NCBI RefSeq assembly: GCF_009737085.1
Contig: NZ_WOVL01000015.1
Location: forward strand, 59,625-123,624
Length of the DNA stretch: 64,000 bases
Direction of reading: 5' to 3'
Source of the DNA: Paenibacillus sp. NEAU-GSW1
Lineage (GTDB): Bacteria > Bacillota > Bacilli > Paenibacillales > Paenibacillaceae
Numbering within the stretch: the first letter of the stretch is position 1; each line of letters opens with the position of its first letter. A program made the position numbers and the translations under genes. Below are positions 9,090-18,079 of the stretch, piece by piece. The notes below the pieces were generated by a model. It made no database searches. It saw only the letters and a list, made by a program, of their open reading frames with translations, and had not been told where the DNA came from.

Positions 9090-9980
9090 ATGACCTACCC
9101 AAAAGAGCTGCGAGAAATAACGCCGTTGGAACAAAAAACGTACCCGTTTCGAGTGTTTCTGAACGAACAGCAGCATGTCGTTAAGGGCCAAAACATTTTA
9201 TTTCTTCATTGGCATGAGCATTTCGAAATTATCGTTCAGCGTCAGGGCCGGGCCATTTTCCATATCGACAGTGATCCTTACGAGGTATGTCCGGGGGATG
9301 TCTTGTTTGTGCCTGCTGGCGGGCTTCATGTCGGATACAGTCTGGAAGACGGCAAATCCTCCTTCGTGTCCATCGTATTTAACGGCTCCTTGTTCAAGGA
9401 TTGGGCGCATGATCCGATCCATATGCAATTTGTTGCGCCTTATCTGGAGGATCGCCGCCGCCTCCCAGTAAAGCCCGACCTGATCGAGCCGCTGTCCGCT
9501 CATTATTACAGTCTCATCAACCAACTGATCGACGAATCGCTCGCGAAGCGCCCCGCCTATCAGCTCATAGTAAAATCACAGCTGCATCTTCTGCTTGCTC
9601 AACTTGCGCGGCTTTTCTTCAATCGGCAAAGCGCTGCAGAAAAAGGAAAAGACCACTCGCCGAACCGGGAGCGGTTTAAACCGCTAATCGAGTATATTGA
9701 GGAGCGTTTTGCCGAGCCGATTACAATTGAGCAAGCAGCGCAGCAGGTAAGCCTCTCTCCCTACCATTTTTGCAAAATGTTTAAAAAGCTGACCGGCCGC
9801 ACGTTCATTGAATATGTCAACGTATGCCGGGTCAACGAAGCCGAGCGGCTGCTGCGCGAATCCGATCTGAGCGTGACGGACATCGCCGGCCAAATCGGCT
9901 GCGATAACCCGAACTATTTTACGAAGCTGTTTAAACAGTACAAAGGGATAACCCCTTCAATGTGCAGGAAACAAGATTAA
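9090..9980 (+). CDS. AraC-family transcriptional regulator with cupin domain
   Basis: 296 aa. The frame is open far upstream, but GGGAG eleven bases ahead fixes the ATG at 9090 (MTYPKELRE). The N-terminal cupin shows HWHEHFEIIVQRQG and YEVCPGDVLFVPAG. The C-terminal 100 residues hold two helix-turn-helix motifs (ITIEQAAQQVSLSPYHFCKMFKK and the second ending NPNYFTKLFKQYKGITPS). It is transcribed divergently from the isomerase/oxidoreductase pair, which it probably activates in response to a sugar ligand. Confidence 0.9.
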   Translation: MTYPKELREITPLEQKTYPFRVFLNEQQHVVKGQNILFLHWHEHFEIIVQRQGRAIFHIDSDPYEVCPGDVLFVPAGGLHVGYSLEDGKSSFVSIVFNGSLFKDWAHDPIHMQFVAPYLEDRRRLPVKPDLIEPLSAHYYSLINQLIDESLAKRPAYQLIVKSQLHLLLAQLARLFFNRQSAAEKGKDHSPNRERFKPLIEYIEERFAEPITIEQAAQQVSLSPYHFCKMFKKLTGRTFIEYVNVCRVNEAERLLRESDLSVTDIAGQIGCDNPNYFTKLFKQYKGITPSMCRKQD

Positions 9981-9984
9981 ATGG

Positions 9985-10031
9985 CAAAAAGGCTGCGGGG
10001 CATCTGTTTTTGCCCGGCACAGCCTTTTATT
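9985..10031. terminator. Bidirectional terminator
   Basis: AAAAAGGCTG...TGCCC / GGGCA...CAGCCTTTTATTTTTT forms a stem with T runs on both strands. It separates the convergent AraC regulator and beta-propeller gene. Confidence 0.82.
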
Positions 10032-10043
10032 TTTTCAGCAACG

Positions 10044-11252
10044 TTACTGTTTACGTTCAATCCTATATAAACCCAATTTGCTATTTGTTGCGATGACCTT
10101 CCCTTTAGGGGAAGCATACAGATCGAAGTAGCTGAGTCCTTTGTCTTTGACAATAATAATGAATCGTTCATTGCCATTGGAATCCAAGCTGTACAGATTT
10201 CCGCCGTTATCGTTAAAATAAACATTTCCATATTGATCGGAAGCTACGCTTCGAACTGCGCTATAACCGGAAAAGCGGATTTTATAATGCCATAAAATTT
10301 TACCGCTTTCATCTACCTTAACGAGACCGTTGCCGCTTGGCATTTTATACGGATCAAGCTTTTCAGGCTCATACCGGTTGCCTTTTCCGTCATTTGGCAT
10401 GAGCTTCCCATCGTAAATTTTAGTTTGAATAGCTGAAGACGATACTGTTTTTCCAGTCTTCGTATCGATATAAGCGGTCTTTAAATGATTCGTATGAATA
10501 ATATAACGCTCATCGCTAAGCAATGCCAGCCTGCCCTCGCCTATGCTCTTTTTCCACTGTATCTTTTTCTGAGCATCGATTTTGTATAAAACATAATCAT
10601 TCGTCTCGAAGAATAGATTGCCCTTGCTATCGGAAAAAAGATCGTAAATATTGAAGTTGTTTTTATATTCCCATACCACTTTTCCGTCTTTAATGCCTGC
10701 AATTGAATTTTTCGTCTGTACGTACACCATACCCTTGGAATCGATATGAATGGCCGGGAAATCGTAATCCTGATGAGGCTCGGCAAATGTATATTTCCAA
10801 TTTATTGTTCCGTCCGGTTTGAAGGAATACAGGACTGCCGGGATGTCATTTACGTCCTCGAAAAATATAGAAGTGATGACAAAAACATAAATGGCATTCT
10901 CGGTTGCCAGCATTCGTGCATATCCACGCTCCTCAATCGTATACGACCATGCTTGCTCTCCATCCTCATCGTAGGCAAATACTTCATCAGTATAGTCATT
11001 TACCCCATAGATGAGTTTATTTTTGTCCGAATAGTAAATATCTCTCGTTAATCCGTCAGGCGCAAGCTGTGCTTTAACCTGAAAATGATCGCTTCCGCGC
11101 ATTTGGGCTTGAACAATACCGTCAATTGTAATTGGCTTCGATTGATCGGAGGGCAGCTGCTTTAAGCTTGCCGCAAATACGGCGGGAATCGCAATAAACA
11201 TTAGCAGGATACAGATGGTTATTATTTTATAGCCAGAAAAAGCTCGTTTCAT
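10044..11252 (-). CDS. Exported PQQ-like beta-propeller repeat protein
   Basis: 402 aa. A signal peptide or anchor (ITICILLMFIAIPAVFAA) follows the start. The body consists of repeated blades such as WSYTIEERGYARM, INWKYTFAEPH, VVWEYKNNF, IQWKKSIGEG and ILWHYKIRFSG, the Trp-rich pattern of PQQ/BamB-like propellers. Two adjacent ATGs (11255 and 11252) follow GGAGAG; the second has the better spacing. It stands alone between two terminators. Propellers of this kind usually serve as extracellular scaffolds or sensors; no function can be assigned. Confidence 0.82.
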   Translation of the reverse strand: MKRAFSGYKIITICILLMFIAIPAVFAASLKQLPSDQSKPITIDGIVQAQMRGSDHFQVKAQLAPDGLTRDIYYSDKNKLIYGVNDYTDEVFAYDEDGEQAWSYTIEERGYARMLATENAIYVFVITSIFFEDVNDIPAVLYSFKPDGTINWKYTFAEPHQDYDFPAIHIDSKGMVYVQTKNSIAGIKDGKVVWEYKNNFNIYDLFSDSKGNLFFETNDYVLYKIDAQKKIQWKKSIGEGRLALLSDERYIIHTNHLKTAYIDTKTGKTVSSSAIQTKIYDGKLMPNDGKGNRYEPEKLDPYKMPSGNGLVKVDESGKILWHYKIRFSGYSAVRSVASDQYGNVYFNDNGGNLYSLDSNGNERFIIIVKDKGLSYFDLYASPKGKVIATNSKLGLYRIERKQ

Positions 11253-11349
11253 CATCTCTCCGATCCCCCTAATTTCTTCTGTTAAATAATTCAATTCAAC
11301 GAGGATCGTTAATTACCTTCTATCTCAGTATTCCACGCGGTTTGAACAA

Positions 11350-11389
11350 CAAAAAATCTTCATCCGCCTTACAGCGTGATGAAGATTTC
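11350..11389 (-). terminator. Terminator after the luciferase-like gene
   Basis: On the minus strand, AAATCTTCATC ... GATGAAGATTT is followed by TTTT, ten bases after the stop codon at 11399. Confidence 0.82.
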
Positions 11390-11398
11390 GTCTATCCA

Positions 11399-12523
11399 TT
11401 ATAAGTTCGTTTTGTCAGCTTGTTTCTTGGCGATTTCCCGTCTAACCACCGGCGCTACCTTAACGGCCAGCAGCTCGATCGCATGAGCAACTTTAGCGTA
11501 CGGAACCGCGCCGATATCGAATTGCGCAAGGAAACGCGTATGTCCGAACAGCTCATGCTGCAGCAAAATCTTCTCGGTCACTTCATCCGCGCTGCCGACG
11601 ACAAGACCCATGTCAGGAGCGGTTAACTGATTGAATTGTTCACGGGTCGGCCGTTCATTCCCCATGAAATGCGAGAAGTAGTAAGCGTAATGAGGATAAA
11701 ATTCCTCCCTCGCTTGCTGGGAAGAATCTGCGATGTAGCAATGCCCGGTAATGCCGACCGGCAATCTCGCCAAAGCATGTCCCGCCTTTGCGCCAGCTTG
11801 GCGGTACGCCTCAACGAGCGGCTGAAACTTTTGCATATCGCCGCCGAGTATAGCGAGCGCCATGCCTGCGCCCAACTGCCCGGCAAGTGCAGCGCTTGCC
11901 GGCGTTCCGCCTACGCCAAGCCAGATTGGCAGCTGGCGTTGCGCAGGCCGAGGCGCAATTTCCGCCTCTGACAGCGCGGAGCGGAAATTGCCGTCCCACG
12001 TTACCCGCTCATTCTCATTCAGCTGCAGAAACAGCTCCAGCTTCTCTCTGAATAGCTCCGCGTAGCTGTCAAGCTCGTACCCGAATAAAGGGAACGATTC
12101 TACATAAGCGCCCCGGCCTGCAATCATTTCAGCACGGCCGTTCGAAAGCAGGTCCAGCGTTGCGAAATCTTCAAAAACGCGGACCGGATCGGCCGTTCCA
12201 AGCACCGTAGTCGCGCTGGTCAACCGAATTTGTTTGGTCGCTTGCGCAATGGCGGCGAGCAGCACCGGCGGCGACGAAATGGCGAAGTCCAAACGATGAT
12301 GCTCGCCGACGCCAAAGACGTCGATCCCGGCTTCATCCGCTAGCTTTGCAGCATCAATCACTTCTCGAATGCGCTGCTGCGCGCTCGCGGTTTGTCCGGT
12401 ATGTGGATCGGGCGATAAATCGCCCAATGTATATATGCCGAATTCAAATGGCGCGCTCTCTTGTTGTTGCGGAATTACAGGCTGCGATGATTCCGGTTTA
12501 CCGGCGATTTCACTATGTTCCAT
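11399..12523 (-). CDS. LLM-class (luciferase-like) flavin-dependent oxidoreductase
   Basis: 374 aa, somewhat longer than the usual 330-350 because of a polar N-terminal tail of about 25 residues. A TIM-barrel bacterial luciferase fold is indicated by FGVGEHHRLDFAISSPPVLLAAIA, the TVLGTADPVRVFEDFATLDLLSNGR segment and the C-terminal DEVTEKILLQHELFG. These proteins use FMN or F420-like flavins for monooxygenation or dehydrogenation. It is monocistronic, with GGAGG ahead of the ATG. Substrate unknown. Confidence 0.88.
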   Translation of the reverse strand: MEHSEIAGKPESSQPVIPQQQESAPFEFGIYTLGDLSPDPHTGQTASAQQRIREVIDAAKLADEAGIDVFGVGEHHRLDFAISSPPVLLAAIAQATKQIRLTSATTVLGTADPVRVFEDFATLDLLSNGRAEMIAGRGAYVESFPLFGYELDSYAELFREKLELFLQLNENERVTWDGNFRSALSEAEIAPRPAQRQLPIWLGVGGTPASAALAGQLGAGMALAILGGDMQKFQPLVEAYRQAGAKAGHALARLPVGITGHCYIADSSQQAREEFYPHYAYYFSHFMGNERPTREQFNQLTAPDMGLVVGSADEVTEKILLQHELFGHTRFLAQFDIGAVPYAKVAHAIELLAVKVAPVVRREIAKKQADKTNL

Positions 12524-12649
12524 GATGATTGCATCCTCCTGAAAAAGCTGCTGTTCATATCTATTATGCGCAAAGTAAAAACATAACCACTAGTTACTAA
12601 TTGTAAGTAATTATAATAAAGTAATTGAGGTATGTCAAACGAGATAGCA

Positions 12650-12680
12650 AAAAGAGCCGGCCGAAGTCGGCCAGCTCTTG
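12650..12680 (-). terminator. Terminator after the SDR gene
   Basis: Minus-strand stem AAGAGCTGGCCGA / TCGGCCGGCTCTT followed by TTTT, twelve bases beyond the SDR stop. Confidence 0.85.
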
Positions 12681-12691
12681 GAACATTTATC

Positions 12692-13450
12692 TTAATAGGA
12701 TGTCCAACCCGCGTCAGCAGTAACGACCGTGCCATTGACGAAGCTTGAATCATCAGAGGCGAGGAACAGCGCCACTTTTGCGATTTCTGACGGCTCGCCT
12801 AATCTTGGCATTACAGCCATCCCTGGCATCGTTTTACTCATGCCGAATTCGTTAGGCGCTGTGCTGCCTACTCCGATATTCGTATTTACGCCGCCCGGAG
12901 CGATTGCATTGGCGCGAATGCCGTTTTTCGCGTACTGGTAGCCGACGTTTTTCGTTAAACCGACTACCGCGTGCTTCGCCGCAGTGTAAGCTGCGCCAGC
13001 TCTGGAGCCGAACAAACCGCCGACTGAAGCGATATTGACGATCGTTCCTTGGCCTTTCTCCATAAAGATCGGCAGCGCTTTGCGAATCGCGCGCATTGGC
13101 CCCGTCGCGTTAACGGCAAATACTCGCTCCCATTGCGCGTCGGTTACTTCATGAGCTGGCACCATGCCGTCCATAATTCCGGCGTTGTTAATCAATATAT
13201 CGAGCGTGCCGAATTTTTCGACCGCTGTGTCAATCATTTTTTGAACGTCTTCTTCAATTGCAACGTTCGATACAACCAATACGGCTGTACCTGCTTCTGC
13301 TGTAATTTGATCCACAGTAGCTTGCGCCGATTGTTCGTTTAAGTCCGAAACGACGACTTTAGCGCCTTCCTTTGCAAACAGCAATGCGATTTCTCTGCCC
13401 ATACCGGAGCCTGCTCCCGTTACTACCGCCACTTTGCCATCAAGTCTCAT
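12692..13450 (-). CDS. Short-chain dehydrogenase/reductase (FabG-like)
   Basis: 252 aa. Classical SDR: cofactor loop TGAGSGMGREIAL (residues 11-23), NNAG near residue 86, and catalytic Ser and YxxxK in YTAAKHAVVGL near residue 155. The frame also opens at a TTG that lies inside the ribosome site; GGAGG eight bases before the ATG at 13450 fixes the start. It is divergent from a TetR regulator, with two palindromes between them, so it is almost certainly the regulator's target. Substrate unknown. Confidence 0.92.
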   Translation of the reverse strand: MRLDGKVAVVTGAGSGMGREIALLFAKEGAKVVVSDLNEQSAQATVDQITAEAGTAVLVVSNVAIEEDVQKMIDTAVEKFGTLDILINNAGIMDGMVPAHEVTDAQWERVFAVNATGPMRAIRKALPIFMEKGQGTIVNIASVGGLFGSRAGAAYTAAKHAVVGLTKNVGYQYAKNGIRANAIAPGGVNTNIGVGSTAPNEFGMSKTMPGMAVMPRLGEPSEIAKVALFLASDDSSFVNGTVVTADAGWTSY

Positions 13451-13515
13451 CGAAATAACCTCCAATATAATTGTTGGGTGCTGAGCATGTTAAGAAGTAT
13501 AATATACTGAACAGG

Positions 13516-13531
13516 TGTACGTTATCGTACA
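13516..13531. promoter_or_regulatory. Proximal palindromic operator of the SDR/TetR region
   Basis: TGTACGTTATCGTACA is a 16-bp inverted repeat broken at only one base-pair position. It shares the TGTACGTTA half-site with the perfect palindrome at 13590-13609. It lies about 65 bases upstream of the SDR start and is probably a TetR-family operator. Confidence 0.7.
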
Positions 13532-13589
13532 TCCGTTGCTTTAAGTATAGTCAATGTCCAAATCCCGAACAATCAGCAAACAAATCGCC

Positions 13590-13609
13590 GTTGTACGTTA
13601 ACGTACAAC
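13590..13609. promoter_or_regulatory. Distal perfect palindromic operator
   Basis: GTTGTACGTTAACGTACAAC is a perfect 20-bp palindrome, 44 bases before the TetR start. Together with the site at 13516 it is the likely binding target of the TetR protein, allowing autoregulation and control of the SDR. Confidence 0.78.
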
Positions 13610-13653
13610 TTGCGCCATTTTGTGCAATAAGAACGAATGGAAGGATTGGAAGC

Positions 13654-14268
13654 ATGGATAACGACAGCCAAAAAACGGACAAACGGATCGTTCGGAGCAA
13701 GCTTGCATTAAAATCGGCATTGCTGGAACTAATGAAGAAAAAAAGTTTTGCTTCAATAACGACAACGGAAATTGTAAAACATGCCGATTTCAATCGCGGC
13801 ACGTTCTACGCGCATTACGAGCATAAGGAAGCGCTGCTCGAAGATATTATGCACGATTTGCTGGAGGGACTATCCGAAGCTTTTCGCAAACCTTATGAGA
13901 AAATCGATTCCTTTGAGATCGCGAGTTTGCCGGCAACGGCTGTCGCCCTGTTCGATCACATTTACGCCCATGCAGAAACCTACTCGTTGATGGTCGATGA
14001 GCGTGTCATGCCCGGGTTCCGGGAAAAGATGTTCAACACTTTGAAAAATACGAGCTTAAACGATTTGATTCATCAAGCCAATATGCCTGAAAAAAATATT
14101 GATATTGAGTTGTTTGTCATTTATCAGATGCACGCTTTGCTCGGACTTGCCTGCCACTGGATTCAATCCGGCTTTCAACATCCGCCTAAATATATGGCCG
14201 AGCAGCTTGTACATATTTTGCAGGCCCGGCCGAACAAAGTGGTCACGAAAAAGAGCTTAAATCGGTAG
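13654..14268 (+). CDS. TetR-family transcriptional regulator
   Basis: 204 aa from ATG 13654 (MDNDSQKTDK), preceded by AAGGATTGGA. The TetR helix-turn-helix is clear: ALLELMKKKSFASITTTEIVKHADFNRGTFYAHYEHKEALLEDI at residues 21-64. The C-terminal ligand-binding domain resembles the TetR_C_33-like group that often follows RGTFYAHYxxKEALL. The open frame further upstream runs through the operator region and is not coding. It is divergent from the SDR, with two matching palindromes between the genes. Confidence 0.92.
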   Translation: MDNDSQKTDKRIVRSKLALKSALLELMKKKSFASITTTEIVKHADFNRGTFYAHYEHKEALLEDIMHDLLEGLSEAFRKPYEKIDSFEIASLPATAVALFDHIYAHAETYSLMVDERVMPGFREKMFNTLKNTSLNDLIHQANMPEKNIDIELFVIYQMHALLGLACHWIQSGFQHPPKYMAEQLVHILQARPNKVVTKKSLNR

Positions 14269-14313
14269 ACAGCAAAAATAGAAGCGGAGTCGAGTGAAGA
14301 AACGGCGGCAGAG

Positions 14314-14455
14314 AACTGCCCAAACAAAGCTGATTTCAGCCTTGTTTGGGCAGTTGAGATGCGTGCCGCTTTGGATTGAAAAGAACAAGGCCGATTTCGG
14401 CCTTGTTCAGGAGGAATGGACTGCGGATTTGCGTATCAAGGCTAAAATCAGCCTT
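14314..14455. repeat. Cluster of three inverted repeats
   Basis: Three hairpins lie in a row between convergent genes: 14314-14355 (14-bp stem AACTGCCCAAACAA and a second inner stem), 14383-14408 (perfect 11-bp stem GAACAAGGCCG) and 14437-14455 (7-bp stem CAAGGCT). All share an AAGGC..GCCTT core. No T run follows, so they are not classical terminators, although they lie where both transcripts end. They resemble the cores of the larger repeats at 30935-32836. Confidence 0.7.
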
Positions 14456-14480
14456 GTTTAAGCAGTGGGTCGCGCGCCGC

Positions 14481-15398
14481 TTAACGATGCTGCTCGTACG
14501 TATTCAATCTGGTCAAGCTGCGCAGTGTTGACAGCTCTTCCTCGGTCAGCGCCTTCACTTCCGATGCCGCGATATTGTGAAGCAGCTGCTCCAGTGAGCT
14601 GGCTCCAGGAATCGCCACAGAAACGGCCGGATGAGCCAGCGTATACCGAATGGCCAGCTGGCTCAAGCTCCTGCCTTCGTCTGCCAGCTCCAGCAGCTTG
14701 CCGTGCATCGAAGCAAGCTCCTCTGCCGAGTAGTCCAAGTAACCTTTCGCCGTCCGGGAGGCGCCTTTTTCTGTCAATATTCCTTTCGCTACCGGTCCGC
14801 GGGCGATCAGGCCGATGCCCTTCTCCTCCAGCAGCTCCAGCACCGTTTCTTCGGAACGGCGATCAAGCAAGCTGTACTGGCTCATCAAACTGACGATGCT
14901 TGAGCGATTTGCATATTCGCGAATAACGTTTGGACGGATCGAGGAAATGCCATAGTGGCGAATCCACCCTTCTTGCTTCAATTGCTCGAACGCCTCGATC
15001 GTTTCGTCGATCGGGTCCTCTATGGTGCCGCCATGAAGCTGATACAAGTCGATATATTCGACGCCCAGCCGGCGCAAGCTTCCTTTTACAGATGATAAAA
15101 TATATGCTTTAGAGGGGTCCCAGACCCAGCCCTCTTGTCCAGGAATGCGGCGATTGCCAACCTTCGTCGCAACAACGATATCCTCGCGGCGAACGCTGCT
15201 GCTTCTAATCGCTTCCCCAACGATTTCCTCATTCAAACCGTCGTCATATAGATCTGCAGTATCCAGAAAATTGACGCCGCGATCGAGCGCTTCGTGAAGT
15301 AGCGAGACCGCCTTCGTCTTGTCCGTTCCGAGCGACATGCAGCCCAAGCCGATCTCGCCGACATACAAATCGGAATTGCCCATTCGGTTGCGTTTCAT
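14481..15398 (-). CDS. Aldo/keto reductase
   Basis: 305 aa TIM barrel of the AKR superfamily. The tetrad is visible: Asp and Tyr in FLDTADLYDDG (about 47-52), Lys in VVATKVG and His in YQLHGG (about 121). The NADPH-binding C-terminal loop is AIPGASSLEQLLHNI. The frame opens three codons earlier at GTG, but GGAG eight bases before the ATG at 15398 sets the start. Monocistronic. Physiological substrate unknown. Confidence 0.9.
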   Translation of the reverse strand: MKRNRMGNSDLYVGEIGLGCMSLGTDKTKAVSLLHEALDRGVNFLDTADLYDDGLNEEIVGEAIRSSSVRREDIVVATKVGNRRIPGQEGWVWDPSKAYILSSVKGSLRRLGVEYIDLYQLHGGTIEDPIDETIEAFEQLKQEGWIRHYGISSIRPNVIREYANRSSIVSLMSQYSLLDRRSEETVLELLEEKGIGLIARGPVAKGILTEKGASRTAKGYLDYSAEELASMHGKLLELADEGRSLSQLAIRYTLAHPAVSVAIPGASSLEQLLHNIAASEVKALTEEELSTLRSLTRLNTYEQHR

Positions 15399-15500
15399 TC
15401 CAACCACTCCATTCTTCTATGTATATATCAGTTCTCAATCATTATATTATATTTTACTGAAAAGAAAGAGCCCACGGCCGTTCAAATCGGGGGAAATAAA

Positions 15501-15674
15501 AATGACTCCAACCATCCTCGGCATGCCTATAACGGCAAACTTAGAAATGTCTGAGACCTGTCTACAAGCACAGTCGCGATCGTGGACGTCAGCATATATA
15601 GTAATAACCAAGGATACAGCTCCATCAAATCTAGTAACAGTTGACGGTATGAGGCTGCTATTCTATTTTACTTA
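15501..15674 (+). CDS. Possible small ORF of unknown function
   Basis: 57 codons beginning ATG ACT CCA ACC ATC, preceded by GGGGGAAATAAAA, which could serve as a ribosome site. The product contains no recognisable motif and ends in a hydrophobic MRLLFYF. It fills the gap between the aldo/keto reductase promoter and the CBS gene. It may equally be a leader or non-coding DNA. Confidence 0.25.
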
Positions 15675-15738
15675 ACGTTACGTTATATTTATTTTATTCT
15701 GCTATGAAATCCCGTCGTAGAGGTCGGAGGAGATACCT

Positions 15739-16200
15739 ATGCAGGCTCACGAGATCATGATCAGACAAATCTACAAAGTGAAAAAAGACGACACCGTAAG
15801 GGATGTCGTCGATAAATTCATCAAATATCAGATCAGCGGGCTTCCAGTCGTGAACGACCGCAATGAGCTTGTCGCCTATATTAGCGACGGGGACATTATG
15901 CGTTATATCGGAAAACATAAGGATCTTATTATTAACAATATGTACTACATCGCCATTCTGCAGGGGGATTGCGATCATTTCGACGAACGGGCATCCCGAC
16001 TGCTGAATTTGAATGTCATGGACATCGCGCGCCGTAAAGTCATAACCGTCTCATGGGATGAAGAAATCGAGAACATTGCCGCAACATTGGGCGAGAAGCG
16101 TATTAAAAAACTGCCTGTACTGCGCAGCGGTGTGCTCGTCGGCATTATTAGCCGAGGCGATGTTATCCGCAGCGTGTTTAAACAAAGAGACAGCCTGTAG
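15739..16200 (+). CDS. CBS-domain-pair protein
   Basis: 153 aa made of two CBS domains (about residues 5-60 and 95-150). Typical signatures are DTVRDVVDKFIKYQISGLPVVNDRNELVAYISDGDIMRYIG and IKKLPVLRSGVLVGIISRGDVIRSVF. Such stand-alone pairs usually bind adenosine nucleotides and regulate partner proteins. GGAGGAG precedes the ATG. Monocistronic, with a terminator hairpin downstream. No partner is visible nearby. Confidence 0.9.
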   Translation: MQAHEIMIRQIYKVKKDDTVRDVVDKFIKYQISGLPVVNDRNELVAYISDGDIMRYIGKHKDLIINNMYYIAILQGDCDHFDERASRLLNLNVMDIARRKVITVSWDEEIENIAATLGEKRIKKLPVLRSGVLVGIISRGDVIRSVFKQRDSL

Positions 16201-16235
16201 ACGCTCGCCCCGCTCTTTGCCTATTTATTGTTCTA

Positions 16236-16270
16236 AAGAGAGGCTGCCCGTTATGGGCAGCCTCTCTTGC
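16236..16270. terminator. Hairpin between CBS and ThuA genes
   Basis: AAGAGAGGCTGCCC / GGGCAGCCTCTCTT forms a perfect 14-bp stem with a 5-base loop between convergent genes. The T tail is short, so it probably acts as a bidirectional terminator of moderate strength. Confidence 0.72.
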
Positions 16271-16276
16271 CGTTTC

Positions 16277-17005
16277 TTATTTATTACCTTTGATTGGTTC
16301 AAGCGCCACTGGCACATGGCCATAGCTCGGATATTCGCGGCCAACCGGCTTCGCCCATTGGATCGCATTTGAAATGACTTTTCTTACTTCCGTATTGTAA
16401 TAAGTCGGATACGTCTCGTGGCCTGGACGGAAGTAGAAAATTTTACCCGATCCGCGTGTATAGCAGCAGCCGCTGCGGAACACTTCTCCGCCTTCGAACC
16501 AGCTCGTAAATACAAGCTCGTCAGGCTGCGGAATATCGAAATGCTCGCCGTACATTTCCTCTTGCGCAAGCTCAATATATTCGCCAATGCCTTGTGCGAT
16601 TGGATGGCCGGGATTTACAACCCACAGCCGCTCCTTCTCCCCCGCTTCGCGCCATTTCAGGTCGCAGCTTGTCCCCATCAGCTTTTTGAAAATTTTCGAG
16701 AAATGGCCGGAATGGAGTACGATCAGTCCCATTCCTTGCAGCACACGGTTGTATACGCGCTCGACAATGTGATCCTGCACATCGCCATGCGCCATATGTC
16801 CCCACCAAAGCAGCACATCCGTGCTGTTCAGCACTTCTTCCGTTAAGCCGTGCTCGGCATCATCCAGAACAGCGTATCTTACGCTTACGTCACCAGTAAT
16901 CCCTTCGCCAATTGCTTGATGGATGCCGTTCGGATAGAGCTCGGTAACAGCCGGATTCGATTTTTCATGGCGGAATTCATTCCATATCGTTACATTTATC
17001 GTCAT
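16277..17005 (-). CDS. ThuA-domain protein (trehalose-utilisation-like)
   Basis: 242 aa. Class I glutamine-amidotransferase-like fold of the ThuA family: [10 protein letters not shown] at the N-terminus, [25 protein letters not shown] (the near-nucleophile elbow lacks Cys) and the C-terminal [18 protein letters not shown]. ThuA proteins act in sugar and trehalose catabolism, often as 3-keto-sugar enzymes or isomerases. It is divergent from an AraC regulator, which probably controls it. Confidence 0.88.
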   Translation of the reverse strand: MTINVTIWNEFRHEKSNPAVTELYPNGIHQAIGEGITGDVSVRYAVLDDAEHGLTEEVLNSTDVLLWWGHMAHGDVQDHIVERVYNRVLQGMGLIVLHSGHFSKIFKKLMGTSCDLKWREAGEKERLWVVNPGHPIAQGIGEYIELAQEEMYGEHFDIPQPDELVFTSWFEGGEVFRSGCCYTRGSGKIFYFRPGHETYPTYYNTEVRKVISNAIQWAKPVGREYPSYGHVPVALEPIKGNK

Positions 17006-17154
17006 TGCAGATTCAATCCTCCTGGGTTGGTTAAGATGCTTTATATGCTTAACATTGTAAACAATTCAACCTGCATGACCAATTCCATATTCCAGCTTAT
17101 TATTACGGTATTCTGTTGTATAATAATGATTATACTGGACGAGCAGGTGAAAAA

Positions 17155-18078
17155 ATGTACCCTGATCTGTTATATGAGAAAGTCATCTACCAGAATCCGC
17201 TGCTTGCTCTGCGCGTGTGGCGAATTGACGAATACGACCGCACTCCGCCGGAGGAAATCCGTTTGCAAGCGGAAAACGATTGGCAGCAAAAAAAATATGT
17301 GAAATGGCATTACCATAAAGAAATTGAATTCGTCGCGATCGTACAAGGGCAACAAACCGCCTATTGCCCGGATGAAAAGCTGGTGCTGAATGCCGGAGAC
17401 GTTGCCATCTTCGGTTCGAACGAGCCGCATACAACGATGCCCGCGGATCAGCAGTTGAGCTATTACGTCTTCCAAGTTGATTTACAAAACTATTGGGATC
17501 AAAGTACGATGGACAGCATGAAGCGGTTTTCCGAGGTTCTTCGTCCGCTCAGCTCGCTTAATTATATTTTCCGGGAACATGCAAATGTACGTATCCAAAT
17601 TGCCGCCCTTATCCGAGAAATTCACGATGAAATGGAACGGGGCGAGGAAGGGCATGACTTGGCGGTCGCCTCCAAGTTCAAGCAGATTTTGCTATTGCTG
17701 CTCCGCCATGACAGCAAGCGTCGACTTCATTACAATGACAATCCGATGCTGCAGCGCATGCAGCCCATTCTTGATTATGTCGAGCAGCATCTGGACATCA
17801 AAATCGCCGTCGCCGATCTATGCGGGCAGATCAACATGAGCTATACGTATTTCATCAAGCAGTTCAAGCTCGCGGTCGGCATGTCTTTTACTGACTTTTT
17901 ATCGTACAAACGAGTCAAACGGGCCGAACAGCTGCTGCTGACGAAAGATATGAGCATTGCCGAGGTTGCCGCCTCCGTCGGCATGTCGAACATCGGACAT
18001 TTCTATTCGATGTTCCGCAGATACAATCATTGCTCGCCTGGCCAGTTCAAAGAAAAGCTCGGAGAGCCTTTCAAATAA
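17155..18078 (+). CDS. AraC-family transcriptional regulator
   Basis: 307 aa from ATG 17155 (MYPDLLYEK), preceded by CAGGTGAAAAA; the longer open frame runs into the promoter. The N-terminal cupin has KWHYHKEIEFVAIVQGQ and LNAGDVAIFGSNEPHTT. The C-terminus has two helix-turn-helices (LDIKIAVADLCGQINMSYTYF and MSIAEVAASVGMSNIGHFYSMFRRYN). It is divergent from thuA, so it is likely a sugar-responsive activator of that gene. Confidence 0.9.
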   Translation: MYPDLLYEKVIYQNPLLALRVWRIDEYDRTPPEEIRLQAENDWQQKKYVKWHYHKEIEFVAIVQGQQTAYCPDEKLVLNAGDVAIFGSNEPHTTMPADQQLSYYVFQVDLQNYWDQSTMDSMKRFSEVLRPLSSLNYIFREHANVRIQIAALIREIHDEMERGEEGHDLAVASKFKQILLLLLRHDSKRRLHYNDNPMLQRMQPILDYVEQHLDIKIAVADLCGQINMSYTYFIKQFKLAVGMSFTDFLSYKRVKRAEQLLLTKDMSIAEVAASVGMSNIGHFYSMFRRYNHCSPGQFKEKLGEPFK

Positions 18079-18079
18079 A

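Noticed and set aside
13471..13653. N-terminal extension of the TetR frame
   Set aside because: It would translate the operator region; the ribosome site and family alignment support the start at 13654.
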